Notes: generated by a model not told the origin, from the letters alone. A stretch of 64,000 bases of DNA from Pseudovirgaria hyperparasitica (GCF_010093815.1 NW_022985554.1:404999-468998), one strand, 5' to 3'; positions 42,291 through 54,397 are shown, counted from the stretch's first letter. Translations and numbers: made by a program.

Positions 42291-43090
42291 AGGCTCGCAT
42301 CCAGGAGTGTATAGTCACTACATCCTGATCCGAGAATTGGATGTAGCGTTCAGAAACCTGCAGTGCTCGTTGCTGAACAGAGACGAGACACAATTCGCGG
42401 TCCATTCTCGAAAAGATCCGAGGCGCCGTGAGCCTGTCGAGAATCACAAGTGGTCAGATACGTCCAGTGGTCTCTTACCGTGAAACCGGCAAGTCTGGCG
42501 AGTGGTTTTTGACAAAATTAGAGTCAGCTGCGTGGAGTTGTCACGAATCTGGACGCGAGGAAAAGGAATTTCGAGGGACGGACAGGGCCATGAACGCGAA
42601 CCAAAACTGACAACACGACGACGAGACGCGAACGTGAACAGTGTCGCCGCAGGAACGCGTCAATACGCGACCGACGTCATGCCCAAGCTCGCGTATGGAT
42701 GAAACCAATACCGTCATAACAACTTTTTACCCCCTTTATATTCCGTCCCAATCCTAGGAATTTCATCCAGCGACCTACACTTCTGGCCCACTAGTCTAGT
42801 GGTAGTCAACAACGTGGTTAAAGAAATCTCAATACCCCAACATGATAGAGCCCGGGTTCGATCTGCGCGATACGAGTTTCTTTTGTATTTTTTTACGCGA
42901 GATTCCGGCTTTTGAACAGTGTCGTTGGAGGCTTGGCATTGTATTTTTATGACCTTTTTTGCGTCTTCTTCGGATGTATACAGCGTAGTATCAGGGTTAA
43001 GGAAGCTTGTTTCATGTGTAAAGTCACATCAAATTGGGTATTCATTGCTTTGTAAACATTTTTCATGTCCTCAAGATGTTTTGGCATCTC
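42291..43090. other. Intergenic with a tRNA-like relic
   Basis: About 800 bp between the F-box-like gene start and the ELP2 3' end. Apart from the Pol III-like element at 42785-42894, only short frames are seen. Confidence 0.5.
42785..42894 (+). pseudogene. tRNA-like relic with A box, B box and T-run
   Basis: A perfect A-box consensus (TAGTCTAGTGG, 42792-42802) is followed 63 bp later by a B box (GGTTCGATC, 42855-42863) and a T7 run at 42888-42894. The A-to-B distance is about 18 nt more than in an intronless tRNA, as if a short intron were present. However, the 7-nt ends before the A box and after the T-arm do not pair and the T-arm stem is poor. It is therefore more likely a decayed tRNA or a tRNA-derived SINE head than a working tRNA gene. 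Confidence 0.4.
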
Positions 43091-45593
43091 CTAGGACAGC
43101 AAATCGCTTATCTTGAACAACCGCAAAGACGCATCGTCGCTAGCTACGACAAATTGCAATTCTACCCCTGTGGAGCTCTCGCTACCAGGCATGGTCTCTC
43201 CTCTAATCTTGCGCCACGACAGTTCATTGACCGTCTTCGTGGGTGCAATCGCACGATCCATCGTATCGGCCGAAGCAACACTCAAGTCACCACACCTAAT
43301 GCGTACAATGCCAACCGCCCCATCTTCAAGCCCAAACGCCAACACATAGCTCTCATGTACAACGTCAGGCGCAAAAGCGACAGCAGTGACTGACGTCGAA
43401 GCAGCAAGTGTCTGCACCACCGTAGCCTCCTTGCCCTCAAGTTTCCAGATCTTGACGGCTTTGTCTCGGCCAGCAGTTGCAAAGAGTCGAGGGCCAGCAC
43501 CCGGTGCCCATGCGCCATCGAGGATCATTCGCGAATGGCCCTTGGGATTGCACGCTGCGAGCTTGTATTCGTTCTCGTTCTCGCTATTGCGTTGAAACAC
43601 TGCCCATTGTCTGTCGCGACTCACGCTGAGCAGATACTCATCATCGTGTGAGAATGCTAGGCCAGTGACTGTCAAGGTGTGTGCGGTGAGTGCCGGCTTG
43701 ACCTCTCTCCATTCCTTTGTCTCGTATAGTCTGATGACGGCATGATCGATCGAGCTTGCTTTGCAGGCTGTTGCTACAACTTTCCCATTATGAGATGCAG
43801 CGACTGCGGATATTTCATAGCCGTGCCCGTACAGCTTTTCTGTTTCGGGCCAGAGTAGGTGTCGGGCGAGATGGTCTTCATGTGGAGGGTGGCGGATATC
43901 TAGCGTCGACTTGAGAACGACGGAAGCTGGGTCGATGGGTATGCGTTCATCGTCCTGGTCATCTACATCCGCATTGTCTTCGACAGCTTGTATGGCTTTG
44001 TTGGATAAGCCAAGGACTGGGATGTTGGCAGCGTCGGGGAGCTTCCCCTCAGTGTGTGTTTTTATTCCGCATAGACGTTCCAGTAAGTTGGCAACTGCTG
44101 ATGGTTCATCAAAAACTCGGAGGAGCTTCTCATCTGCGCCCGACACGAATCGGCCCGGCCCTATAGAACTTACGCAATTTAGATCGTAACCGTGGATCTG
44201 GGGTCGGCAGAATTCGTGCCACGATCTGTTACCGTTTCCCGTCCACTCTGCAAATAACCGCGTCGTCTGGTCAGATCCGGTGGAGATGACATAAGTGTGG
44301 TCGGCAGCCCAACATGCACTCTTCACCTCTTTCGTATGCCCTGTGATAGCAACATCCTGCATCCACATATCCTTCGTCTTGTCGTAATTCCACAAACGCC
44401 AACTCCCTGTCCGACCAAGACTCACAACGGAGTCTCCAGCACGAGACCACAGGCCGATCCAGAAGCCACCCGTACTGCCCGTTGCTGACGTCGAACCTTT
44501 CTGAGCACTGATCTCGCCAAGTCTCGTCGTGCAAATCCACACCCCAGACGCCGGATCAGCTTCCCATATCGAGAGGGAATTATCTGCAGATGCCGACAAA
44601 AGTCTAAGGTTAGGACCTTGACGGTGCCAATTCGCAGTAAATATCCAATCCTCATGTCCAAGAAGAAGCGCTTCAAAGGTAAGCGAATAGAAATTCTCCT
44701 GAGTATCGAATCTATGCGCTTTGTTCGACAGCGACTTCCCCAATACGCCCAGGGACGGATCATTAGCAGCCCTCGAGCTCGGCGGAAGTTCCTGTCCGGC
44801 GTGGATGCGCCATAATCGGATGTACTTGTCCTGGCTCGCGGATGCCAGGAGCAGGTCGGAGTTTGCGTCAGACGTTTCTCGTGTGAAAGACAAGGATCTG
44901 ATCCATGCTTCATGTCCCGTTAATGTTGCCTCAAGTGAGTACCCGTAGTCCGCAAAGATGTAGACCTGGATCGCTGTCCTGGTGCCCGCGATTGCTAATA
45001 CCATGGTCTCCGAGTCCAACTGAGCCACGGCTAGACACAATGGAAAATGCCGGGGGATCAAGGTAATACTATGTACTAGATCTGCTTTCACGAACGACCC
45101 AGCGTCGTCGAAGACGCTGCGCCATATCTTCACAGTGCCGTCTGCAGCGCCGGTGGTGAAAGTGGTACTACCAGGCACCGTTGCGATGGAATGGATCGAT
45201 GCTGAGTGGTCAGTCAGGACTTGGGAACAGATAAAACCATTCGGCGAGGATGGATCAGGACTCCATATGCGCAATGTCTTGTCTGCGGCGCCGCTGATAA
45301 AGAGGGGTGTTGAGTTAGGAGTGTAGAGAAACATGATGGCGCTGACGGTATCGGTGTGGCCAGGCAGAAGGGCATGGATGCCATGATATGATGTGTCCTA
45401 GAGTATGTCATTATATGAGACGCCTCTATGAGTTTCAACGAAGCTCAATCTCTGATGAACTTACTAGTGGACTCCACACTGCAACATTGTTGCTGGCTCC
45501 AAACACCAGCAAGTCTGAGTTCTGATCCCAGTCCGCCGCCGAAGGGTGCCGATTCCCACCTGCAGCGAGGAAGTCTGCTTTGATCTCGACCAT
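43091..45593 (-). CDS. ELP2: Elongator complex subunit 2 (WD40 protein)
   Basis: Two exons, 45593-45465 and 45397-43091, give 811 residues. The protein is a chain of WD40 repeats forming the two propellers typical of Elp2. Visible repeats include LLPGHTDTVSAIMF, DKTLRIWSP, DHSASIHSIATV, GHEAWIRSLSF, QDKYIRLWRIH, GHEDWIFTANW, GHTKEVKSACW, GHGYEISAVAAS, RDRQWAVFQRN and RDKAVKIWKLEG. The strand AADWDQNSDLLVFGASNNVAVW at the N-terminus and GPGRFVSGADEKLLRVFDEP in the middle are hallmark Elp2 segments. Elp2 sits in the Elp1-Elp2-Elp3 core, whose Elp3 radical-SAM enzyme puts the cm5 group on wobble uridine of tRNAs. It diverges from URM1 over only 183 bp. Confidence 0.95.
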
Positions 45594-45776
45594 CCTTATA
45601 ACTATCTATTCATGACGCCCCCCAAAAAAACGTGCATGGGTATCGAAAACGTGACCTCTCCATGACTGAATGAAATTTATGCCGCTAGGAACCACGCCAA
45701 GACTCGCTAGGGATTTCCCTTACCCAGAAAGTCCCTGCGGCTCCAAACATCACACGTTCTATCAACACATTCCATC
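45594..45776. promoter_or_regulatory. Shared divergent promoter of ELP2 and URM1
   Basis: Only 183 bp separate the two start codons on opposite strands, so both core promoters must lie here or overlap the genes. No TATA box is obvious, as expected for housekeeping genes. It includes a run of C5 then A7 at 45620-45631. Confidence 0.6.
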
Positions 45777-46218
45777 ATGTCAGACACAGGAACAATACCA
45801 ATCCGCCTCTCTTTTGGCGGTGGTCTAGAAGCCTACTTTTCAAACAAACGCACTCAAACCGTCCAAGTGCCAAGTAAAGACGAATCCGGCGCCCCGTCAA
45901 ACGCCGCTTTCCTGATCCGATATCTGCACGAGAATATCATGCAATACCATGGCGAGGCCAAAAACAATCCATTCGTAACACCTGAGGGTGACGTGTATGT
46001 TTGAGCTTCACATTCTACAGTCCCTATCAGGCATGAATGAATGAGGGCAAGGTGTGACATACTGACATGCGAACAGGAGACCGGGCATTCTCGTGTTGAT
46101 TGGAGATCCGGATGAGATTGATGGCGAGTTGGCAGACTGGGAGCTGGAGGGTGAGGGTGCATATGTGTTGAAGCCAAACACGCTGGTGTCGTTCATTTCG
46201 TCGTTGCATGGAGGGTGA
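45777..46218 (+). CDS. URM1: Ubiquitin-related modifier 1, tRNA thiolation sulfur carrier
   Basis: Two exons, 45777-45994 and 46077-46218, joined over an 82-nt intron (gtatgt to gaacag), give 119 residues ending exactly in Gly-Gly (SSLHGG), the residue pair that is thiocarboxylated by Uba4. The beta-grasp fold shows [12 protein letters not shown], the long helix [29 protein letters not shown], and the Urm1 hallmark [19 protein letters not shown]. Urm1 gives sulfur for the s2U of wobble uridine in Lys, Glu and Gln tRNAs through Ncs2-Ncs6, and can be conjugated to proteins during oxidative stress. An insertion near residues 30-40 ([10 protein letters not shown]) is a common fungal variation. 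Its 3' end converges with the SurE gene. Confidence 0.96.
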
Positions 46219-46524
46219 AAGCTTGGATTGAAGCATAGACATGGGGGCGTGAAGCATAGACGATACTACTGTTCTGATCTGTGGAGGAGGAACATGCAAC
46301 CATGTCATGGGCGACGCGAGCCTTGGGTGTGCACAGTGGAAATGAGAGGAAAGTACTCATGGCAGGTCACGTGGCATCACACTACGAGCAAATAGCATAT
46401 GATGAGCTTGTAAGTGGAGAATGGCTTTCTACGAGGATAGTATGCTATTCTATGGTAAAGACCGATCAGGCCTCGCGGGGAACGCCGGGACATGCAGGGC
46501 TCATGAGATACTGAGAGGTGGGTA
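46219..46524. other. Intergenic between convergent URM1 and SurE genes
   Basis: 306 bp, no gene. Both 3' untranslated regions are expected here. Confidence 0.55.
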
Positions 46525-47688
46525 TCACAACTTCAACTCTCCTTCGAAACCATCGACATGCATGAAGTTTGCTCGGAGGGGCGTTACGCTAGGACATTAT
46601 TAGTTTGATCAGAACTCTACTGGAGATTGAGGACTCACCTGATGTCCTTCTCTTTCACCACCCATCCATCACTACCAGGTCCACCTCTTTCTACGCTCTC
46701 GTATACGTCGGTGATCTTCGGAGCCCACTTGAAGTGCTTATGTTTATATCTAAAGGCCTTTGGTTTCTTCCCGTTCATACTTGTGGGCGCCTCGCCTTCC
46801 TCGCTTTCCCTAATCTCCACCTCCGCTTTGTCTGCGTCTTCCGCGACTTTCTCGCCCTCATCGGGCACCTCAACTTCTTGGAAACAGCTTCCGCTCGTCC
46901 ATGTATTCTGCAACATCCGAGTCCATAGCACCTTCTTTTGCTCGACTCCTTCTACAAGCGGCACGTTGACGGTATAGACGTGTACATCAGGCTTCCAGTT
47001 CGCGGCCAGGTTTTCGATAATCTTGACACTGATGCGACTTGCGCCAGCCACGATTTCCGGATCATGATTCTTGTCGAAAAACGCGTATGAGAGTGCAATG
47101 GCGCGCTTACCACAGACAGCAGCTTCCATAGCACCGCCCAGTGTCCCACTAGACAGCGAGAAGCACGCCGTGGTATTGCGCCCGTAGTTCGGCCCAGAGA
47201 CAACGAGGTCGATTGGACCACGCGACTCGAAGAAGTGGTGCAGACCAATTTGTACGCATGATGCTGGCGTGCTGTCTATCAACACCCACTCGTCCTGGTG
47301 TGGCTCGTCGTCGCCCTCTTCGCCTTCTCTTATCGTGCCTGCAAGCGGTGTTTTGCTCGTTGTGCCTTGGTTGTTCAGCGCGCCAGTGCTATCACGTCTT
47401 ACAGCGCCTGGTCGGTAGTATGTTGGCGTAATGGCTTGGCCTACCATATGGGCCTTTCCGATCCATGAGCGCTGGACATGCGGCAGGACGACGGAGACAG
47501 TGTGGCCGGCGGACTGCAATTGGGAGATGAGAGTGTGAACATAGGGCGAAGATTGGTTCGAGGGTGGACCGTCATCGTTTGTTACCTGGGCAATTATCAG
47601 AATTGAATCTCTTCCCAAGTAGCGAGGAAGGTTAGGATAACAATGAGGCCAGGGACAGACTGCGGGGAAGACGTACGAGGATATGCAT
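46525..47688 (-). CDS. SurE-family 5'/3'-nucleotidase (acid phosphatase)
   Basis: Three exons: 47688-47677 (only 12 nt, encoding MHIL), 47585-46639 and 46588-46525, giving 340 residues. The SurE metal site is split across the first intron: MHIL joins VTNDDGPPSN, giving the canonical start with D8 and D9. The second landmark is VVSGPNYGRNTTACFSLSSG, and SurE proteins usually end with VTPLRANF, found here in the tiny last exon. These three matches fix the exon structure. The family hydrolyses nucleoside monophosphates and some polyphosphates with divalent metal. It has no C-terminal TTL domain, unlike yeast Pby1. An inserted acidic loop (TIREGEEGDDEPHQDEW) lies at about residues 88-105. Confidence 0.92.
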
Positions 47689-48512
47689 GGTTGCGCCGGT
47701 GGAATGGATGTACGAATCGGATCAGTCGAAATTATATGTACCGAAGTTGGACAACGCGAAGAGTGAATTGAGGCGTTAGTGAGTGTACAGTCCTAACCGG
47801 CGCAATGTTCTCCTTCATTGACGACATGTGGGCGAAATTGCCCCCGCCACACCTTCCTGTCCACCGTAGTGGGGCTTTCTTCATTGGGCAACTACAGGCG
47901 GCCCGCTGTCAGATGCCGAGCCCTATTTGCCCTGATCCAGACGACGACAACAATAACATCACCAACAACACGCCCGTGGACACTTCATAGTTGATTGACC
48001 TCGTCAGAACGGCGTGTCAGGAATACCAAGACGATGTGATGCCGATGATCATGGATGGTGAAAACTTTCCGCCCACAGCACAGCCAAATGACTTGAATCC
48101 CCGTGAAGTTTCCATTCACAACGCGTCGAAACGGTGGTTTCGACCTCACGCAGTGCCATTGAGATGGCTCGGTACGGCCGATATGACCTCGCGAAGCCTT
48201 TTTCACAGACCTTCTCGGCCTTGTTTGAGACGCGAGCGCGAGGTTACGAGGTTACGAATGGGTAGGGTATAAGTTTCTTCGGATCCCCGCAAGGCCCGGA
48301 GAATCGAGAGTATATATGCACGTCGGACGCAGCTGCATGTAGGTTTCTGGCAGAAGAAATTCTACCTCAGGGGAAAAACAGCGCTTGCATCTACTGGCAT
48401 CCGCTTCTCACCACTGTTACTCTTCATCCTCACTACGTCTTTCTATCCAGAACATATCTCAGAATCGTGCTCCCATTCGTCGCGTTCAAAAAACTCCCTA
48501 CCTCGCATAAAA
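47689..48512. other. Divergent intergenic region of the SurE and SDR genes
   Basis: About 820 bp. Two short plus-strand frames (47805-47990 and 47991-48272) abut but show no domain and are not called. A TATA box lies at 48311. A CT-rich leader precedes the SDR start. Confidence 0.45.
48311..48318 (+). promoter_or_regulatory. TATA box of the SDR gene
   Basis: TATATATG, 195-202 bp upstream of the ATG at 48513 and followed by a pyrimidine-rich leader. Confidence 0.45.
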
Positions 48513-49373
48513 ATGGTTGTCGCAGTACCATCAGCCTCTCTTGAGGGCAAAGTTGCTCTCATCACAGGTGCTGGCCGTGGCATCGGCCGTGGAGTCGCCC
48601 TCGAGCTGGGCAAGCGCGGCGCCTCGGTCGTGGTCAACTATGTGTCCTCCAAGACCGCCGCGCAAGAAGTAGTCGACACGATACACAGCTACGAGAATGG
48701 CGCCAAAGCCGTGGCCGTGCAAGCCGACGTCTCCAAGGTATCAGAGATCACTCGGCTGTTCGCCGAGGCCAAGCAGGCCATGGGCAAGATCGACATCGTG
48801 ATGAGCAATTCCGGCGTCGAGAGCTGGGACAAGACGGAGGAGATCTCGGAGGAGAAGTTCGACCATGTGTTCAATCTGAATGCGCGCGCGCAGTTCTTCG
48901 TCGGACAGGCCGCGTACAAGAACATCGAGGACAACGGACGCGTCATTCTCATGTCGTCGATTGCGGCGGGTCTGCTTGGTGTCAAGGACCATGCTCTGTA
49001 CAATGCATCGAAGATGGCGGTTATTGGGATGGTCAAGAGCTTTGCGACAGACTTTGGGAAGCGCGGTATCACTGTCAACGGTGTTGCGCCAGGTGGCATT
49101 ATGAGCGACATGTTTACGCAGAACGCGTGGCATTACATTCCTGGCGGCACGCCTGATATGCCGGGCGAGAACGTCGAACAGCTCATGAAAGACAGCTGTC
49201 CACTGGGACGAGTCGCCCACCCTGAGGATGTCGCGAGGGTAGTCGCCTTCCTTGCAAGTGAAGACGGCGGTTGGGTTAACGGTGAGTGCATTCCCAGAAA
49301 CCGATAATTATCGAATGTCAGCTAACGTCTTGCAGGCCAGATCATGACCATTAGTGGGGGCAGTTCTCAGTGA
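48513..49373 (+). CDS. Short-chain dehydrogenase/reductase, THN/versicolorin-reductase-like
   Basis: Exon 1 (48513-49281) and a short exon 2 (49336-49373) joined over a 54-nt intron with a gctaac branch give 268 residues. Classical SDR motifs: TGAGRGIG (cofactor loop), NSGVE in place of NNAG, the catalytic Ser in LMSSIAAG, and YNASK (Tyr and Lys). VNYVSSKTAA favours NADPH. The C-terminus GWVNGQIMTISGGSSQ is coded across the intron. The overall sequence (FFVGQAAYKNIEDNGRVIL, ITVNGVAPGGIMSDMF, YIPGG) resembles polyhydroxynaphthalene reductases and versicolorin reductases, which reduce aromatic polyketides in melanin and mycotoxin pathways. Which substrate it uses cannot be said. It heads a block with three P450 genes but no polyketide synthase in the window. 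Confidence 0.9.
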
Positions 49374-49820
49374 AACGAATCATTGTCAATCATGGATTCT
49401 ACATCACTGTCACGGAGGATTTCGGTAGCGGTCAAGCATTTCGGCGGGTCAAGCGGCATTGCATTTGTACAACTCGGGGAGCATTGTGAGTACAATGGTT
49501 CACGGGTGTTATGATATCACGAGCAACGGTAGCACACGGGTTGATACAGTGCGATTGTCGGTTTGTAAGAAAAGAAAAGTTATAAAGTCTCTATTCCACC
49601 CAGATTCATAAGTCATATCCGATCCTTGAGGAAAACGCTAGTTCTATAGTAGTACACTGTTGAAATATTCCTTTTTAAAGCTGTCTCACAAGCAACCAGG
49701 CTCGGAGTCCGAACGTAACGATACCCAACTCCCGATTCGGAAATTAGATTTCCGACTTCGCTCCATTCGACAACAATCACAAATCGGCCATGGATGGCCA
49801 GCACAACGTCAACTGCAACC
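49374..49820. other. Intergenic between convergent SDR and P450 genes
   Basis: About 450 bp, no gene recognised. Confidence 0.5.
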
Positions 49821-51465
49821 CTAGCCAATACTCGCTATCACCGAATCCTTGCGATCCACTAACGGCGCCACCTGCCTCTTCTTCAGCAACACCTTGATCT
49901 GCGGATTGGGCATGTACCCGCCCGCGCTCTTGATCCGCTTCGGCTTAACCTGATCCTCATCCCTGAACTTCAACTCGTAATTCTCAATCAAGTGCATGAT
50001 GATCAACTTGACCTGCTCCACAGCATAGTGACGCCCAGGACACGCATGCGACCCATGCCCAAAAGACAGCGAATCCGGACCCGTAGCCACAAAATGATGC
50101 TTCGTGTCCTGCCCTGGCTGCTCGCGCAGCTTGCTCCAGCGGAACCCGTCGAAGCTATCCACGTCCTCCCACGGCGTAGGGTCCGTGGCAATGGCCACGT
50201 GCGTGCCCGCGGGAATCAGCGTGCCGTCCTTGAGCACGATGTCCTGCATCGCCTTGCGGCGAAAGTGGATGATGAGGATCGGGTGGATGCGCTGGCCCTC
50301 CTTGAGGAAGCTGTCGAGCTTCTTCATGCGCGCTACGCTCGCCTTGGTGGGCTTCAGCTCTTCGTCGCCGATCTCCGGGACTTCGACGAGGTCGCCGGCT
50401 TCCTCCTTTGCGGCGGCGGCTTCGGCGCGCAGCGGCTCCGCGTACCAGGGCCGTTCGGCGAGGTCGTAGATGGCGTTTGTGGTGACGGTGGAGGTGGTGT
50501 GTAGGGCGGCGAGCGAGAGGACGAGCAGGGTGTGGGCGTGGATGTCGAGGTTTGCGCGGTACTTTGCGTCGGGGGCGTTGCGCAGGTTGAAGACGGACAG
50601 CGAGGGGGTGGTGGACTTGTCTTCGTAGCAGGCCATGTTCTTCTCCAGGACCGGCTTGACGAGGCGCTTCATGGTCTCGAGGGCGGTGTTGACGTTCTGG
50701 ATCTCCTTGAGGAAGTACTGTGCAAAGGGCCGGAGTAGCGGGTGGTAGGCGCGGATGGCGCCCATGGCGGTGAAGGTGTCCTTGGTGAAGGACATGGTGG
50801 TGCGGATGTATTCGGGGTCGCGGTTGAGCGGGTTGCCGACGAAGACGCGGCCGACGGCCAGGGCGACGATTTTGAAGATCTTGGACATGATCTCGACTTC
50901 GGTCCAGTCTTCGCACGTCGGCATGAGTTTGGAAAAGGCGATTTCGATTTCCTCGTTGACGTCGGGCTCGAGCTTCTGGAGGTTGCGGGTGAGGTCGCGT
51001 TTGACACTCGCGCGGCCGACTTCGACGTTGCCGCCCACGGCGCTGACGGAGCCTAGGCTGTAATGGGGGAGGAAGCGTTCGTCTTGGTCTTCCATTGCGC
51101 TGAGCTTGCTGTCTGGGAGCGACTTTAGCTCGTCGAGCTTGTTGATGGGGAGGATGACTGTGTCCGCGTGGACTTGGGGGATCTTGTAGTATGTAGATTC
51201 GGATCCATACTGTGCGTGGTGTCAGTATAGATGGTCAAGATCAGGCATGATAGTAGACTCTTACCTTCTTGTATCCTTCTTGGATGAGCTCGTGTATTTG
51301 TGCTGGTTGCGGGCCGGAGAATTCATCTGCTATGTTTGGTGCCTTGAAGTCTTTTGTGTGATACTTTTGATATAGGTAAAAGGCAGCTGAGAGGAGGCCT
51401 AAAGCTACAGCGGCAACTAGTAGCTCAGGATGGGACTGGACAAGGGGTTTTAATTGGGTCAACAT
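49821..51465 (-). CDS. Cytochrome P450, ent-kaurene-oxidase-like (CYP68/CYP503-type) family
   Basis: Exons 51465-51265 and 51209-49821, with a 55-nt intron (gtaaga to cgcacag), give 529 residues. An N-terminal membrane anchor (LLVAAVALGLLSAAFYLY) targets the ER. The I-helix is LSLAALHTTSTVTTNAIYDL, with AALHTTS in the oxygen-binding site, a form typical of fungal P450s related to gibberellin and other terpene oxidases. FHRKA-like FRRKA follows, and the heme loop is FGHGSHACPGRHYA with the ligand Cys. The usual ExxR is less clear: the expected helix reads KKLDSFLKEGQRIHP, where a glutamate and arginine three apart are E and R in EGQR. The substrate is unknown. The coding strand turns G-rich near the 3' end. 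It is convergent with the SDR. Confidence 0.9.
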
Positions 51466-53775
51466 CTCGGGATGTGGAATTCACTCATACGAAAACGGCA
51501 ATCCGAAAAAAAGTGTAAACGAAAAAAGACCTGAAATGACTTGGGGGATGGTCAATTGTGTCTCTGTCTTAGCCTTGGCTTTACCGGGACTTGAGGATAT
51601 TATATCGAGCCCCAGCCTCGACTCTCAGTCGACCAGATCCCATCGGATCTGACTATGATGTCCATGTTTGGAGCAAGTCGGGCGTTGCAACACCGGCTTC
51701 TGCGTCATACCTGTGGCACTCCAGACGTGGTAGTCGGAGCATCGGAGGTTGGTATGTGCATTGCAAAAACCTCGATCTCCTTGAGATTTCGGGATGACCA
51801 CGCGTTCGACCTAACCCGGGTGGGCAGATATTATAACTGCATGTTGCGTGAGAAGGGGCCCACACGTGATGTGAGTATTTTCGTATTCCGTATTCATGAA
51901 ACAAGGGTTCTGGCGATCTTGCCAAGTGTAGCCAAGATATCCCAAGCAAAGCCAAGTTTGCGGCCGCTAGTGATGTTGCGGTTAGCCGGCCCGCCGCCTG
52001 GAAACGCCGCTTCGGTAGCTCTTCCGCGATTGCGCTCCGCAACCACTGCTGTAAACACTGTTCAGTTGCGGCATGTTGGCGCCGAAGCTTGATCCTGTGT
52101 TTCAGATTTCACATGAACGTCATATCTGCCTGCGTACCTGACGATCATGATCCTCGTCCGTTCAAGCATGCGTTTCGACATGCCTCGCGTGTAGACTTCC
52201 GTTAATCTCTCCGTGAACGTGTCTCCACGCACTGCTCTGGCTCCAAGCAGCAGTAAGTATTCGTCGGGATACCTGGGCGCAACACAGGACGCCTCAATAG
52301 CATCATGCTCGCCTTTTCAACTGCCGGGCGAGACACAGCACCCCTGCTTCCCTAGAATCATCAAAGACATACACGAGCGTACACATATCATGGACCGGCA
52401 CTCTCAAATCACAATTCCGCACATCACACATCCTCACAGCACCCTCACGCATATACTCCCACGGAAAGCGAACAAAACACACGCAATCCCACAGCTACGC
52501 CCCGGTACCGCTTACCCACCCGCCCCAAATAGCCGCCCAGAACACACTCTTACGGCCGTTAAAAACGCTGCCGAATATTTCAAGCATGACCCTCCGCATC
52601 GAGATCGAGACTCACCGCAAAAGGAAGCAAAGCAGAACGCGTCAGCGTGAGATGTACGCAGATACTTGTCCAGAAGGAGGGGATGGAGGGGGCGTAAAGT
52701 CTCCGCTTGCCGTCGGAGATATGATGATGATGGATGTTGGCCATGGGGAAGGGATCACGATATGGATATTGGGAAAGTGCATACTAGACGTGTTGGGATT
52801 GGCGTATTCGCTTGTAAGTTCGTCGGTAATGCGGACCTGCAGATTGCCTAAGACGGTATTGTGCATTTTGTTACGACTATGCGCATGCACATGCATACGC
52901 ATACGCATACGCACACGTCCAACTCCCGGTCTCTATCTCACCACATCGCAAGATGTTCAAGTATCGAATCACTGCATGTAAAGCACGGTGCCTTCTCGCC
53001 TCTGCAGCCTCCAGTGTAGACACCAGCGCGACGGAGACATTTCCTCCTCTCTGGCGGTAGCAGTAGGCGCTACCACCCCTGTCCACAAACCACGCCATAT
53101 CCTCATCCAACATCCATCTCAACGCCAGATCACATCCAGCCTTCAACCTATTATGAAGAAATCAAAGATATACCATCCCACAGAGCGGTCGTGTATGTAG
53201 TCCCACACGTAGTCTCGCAGCCACGAAAGCAGCCCCTCATGCAGTCTCACGATATAATACGATGCATGCAACACGGCACATGCATACGCATCCATACACG
53301 CACCCAATTCGTGCATGACACACAGTATTTCTTACTTCCCCATCTCAATTTACCCTTTACTTCACCCTTCACTTCACCTCCTCCCCGCCGATTCGATTCG
53401 ATCTGATCCGATCCGATCAGTTCAGTTCAGTTCCCTCAGTGCACGCAATTTCCTCATTCGCACAGTTTCCGGCAATATGATATGAAGGAGTATGGTAGGA
53501 TAAGCTTACTCGCACCCCTCCGCGCCATCACTGCACCAACCCTCTGCACAGATAGCGGGCGTCAAAGGATAGGGTAGCGAAAGTAGGGGAGGAGTAGGGG
53601 AGTAGGTGAATAAAACTCCGTTGTTGGCGGAGGGTATGTGATGTGTGATATGCCAGTCTGTGATAGGGCAGTATGTAAGCATGTGATATACCAACGTACG
53701 TATATGCCAGTACGCAAGTATCAGCTATCTACACGACCAAAGAGAGGGATTCTGGAGATTCTATGGTATGTTATA

Positions 53776-53817
53776 CTGTGCTGTGCTATGCTGTGCTGTG
53801 CTATGCTGTGCTGTGCC
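53776..53817. repeat. 15-bp tandem repeat, about 2.8 copies
   Basis: Unit ctgtgctgtgctatg, itself built from ctgtg/ctatg pentamers. Confidence 0.85.
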
Positions 53818-54270
53818 AGCTGTGCTGAGATAGACAAGTGAGTAGGTGAGTGCTGTGCATACAGTACGAATAGGTATGTGTGAAGGGGACGGAAAGGGGG
53901 AATCGGGCAGAGGGATATGTATAAAGTGTATAAGTGTACAAAGTCCAGAATATGCAGAGAACCCAGCGACACCACAGCAGTCCTACTTTAACCGAGATCG
54001 AACGAGATCAAGGCTGCACTTTCTTTCGAAGTTCGAATATATGTCTTTCGAATGTATTATATGTCCTTGCGAGTAAACGGACATGATGAGTGAGTGCTTT
54101 GAAAAGTGTTTGGTGCTGCAAGTTATGGCTGCGTGGTGCTTTTCGGACGGGCTGCTAGAACGTGCTGTGCTATCAGGGGCTGAGGGGGAGGTAGAGACAG
54201 AGAGATTGTGTGAAGTGTGGTTAACAACGGAGAGTCCTGTCTTTGCTTCGCTTTTCGTGTTTGGAGTGAG

Positions 54271-54312
54271 GTGTGAAGTGTGAAGTGTGAAGTGTGAAGT
54301 GTGAAGTGTGAA
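54271..54312. repeat. 7-bp tandem repeat (GTGTGAA)6
   Basis: Six perfect copies directly head-to-tail. Confidence 0.95.
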
Positions 54313-54397
54313 GTAGGTGTGGAGCGCCGCAGTCGTGAGCTGATTAGTACTTCTTCCATGTCTGTATAATCTTTATGAGTCCACGGTCTCGTGGAAG

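Noticed and set aside
47805-48272. Two abutting plus-strand frames, 61 and 93 residues
   Set aside because: A possible intron (gttgat...gtcag) could be imagined, but signals are weak and no domain is seen.
51655-52092. Plus-strand frame of 145 residues
   Set aside because: Lies in the upstream region of a P450; composition not protein-like.
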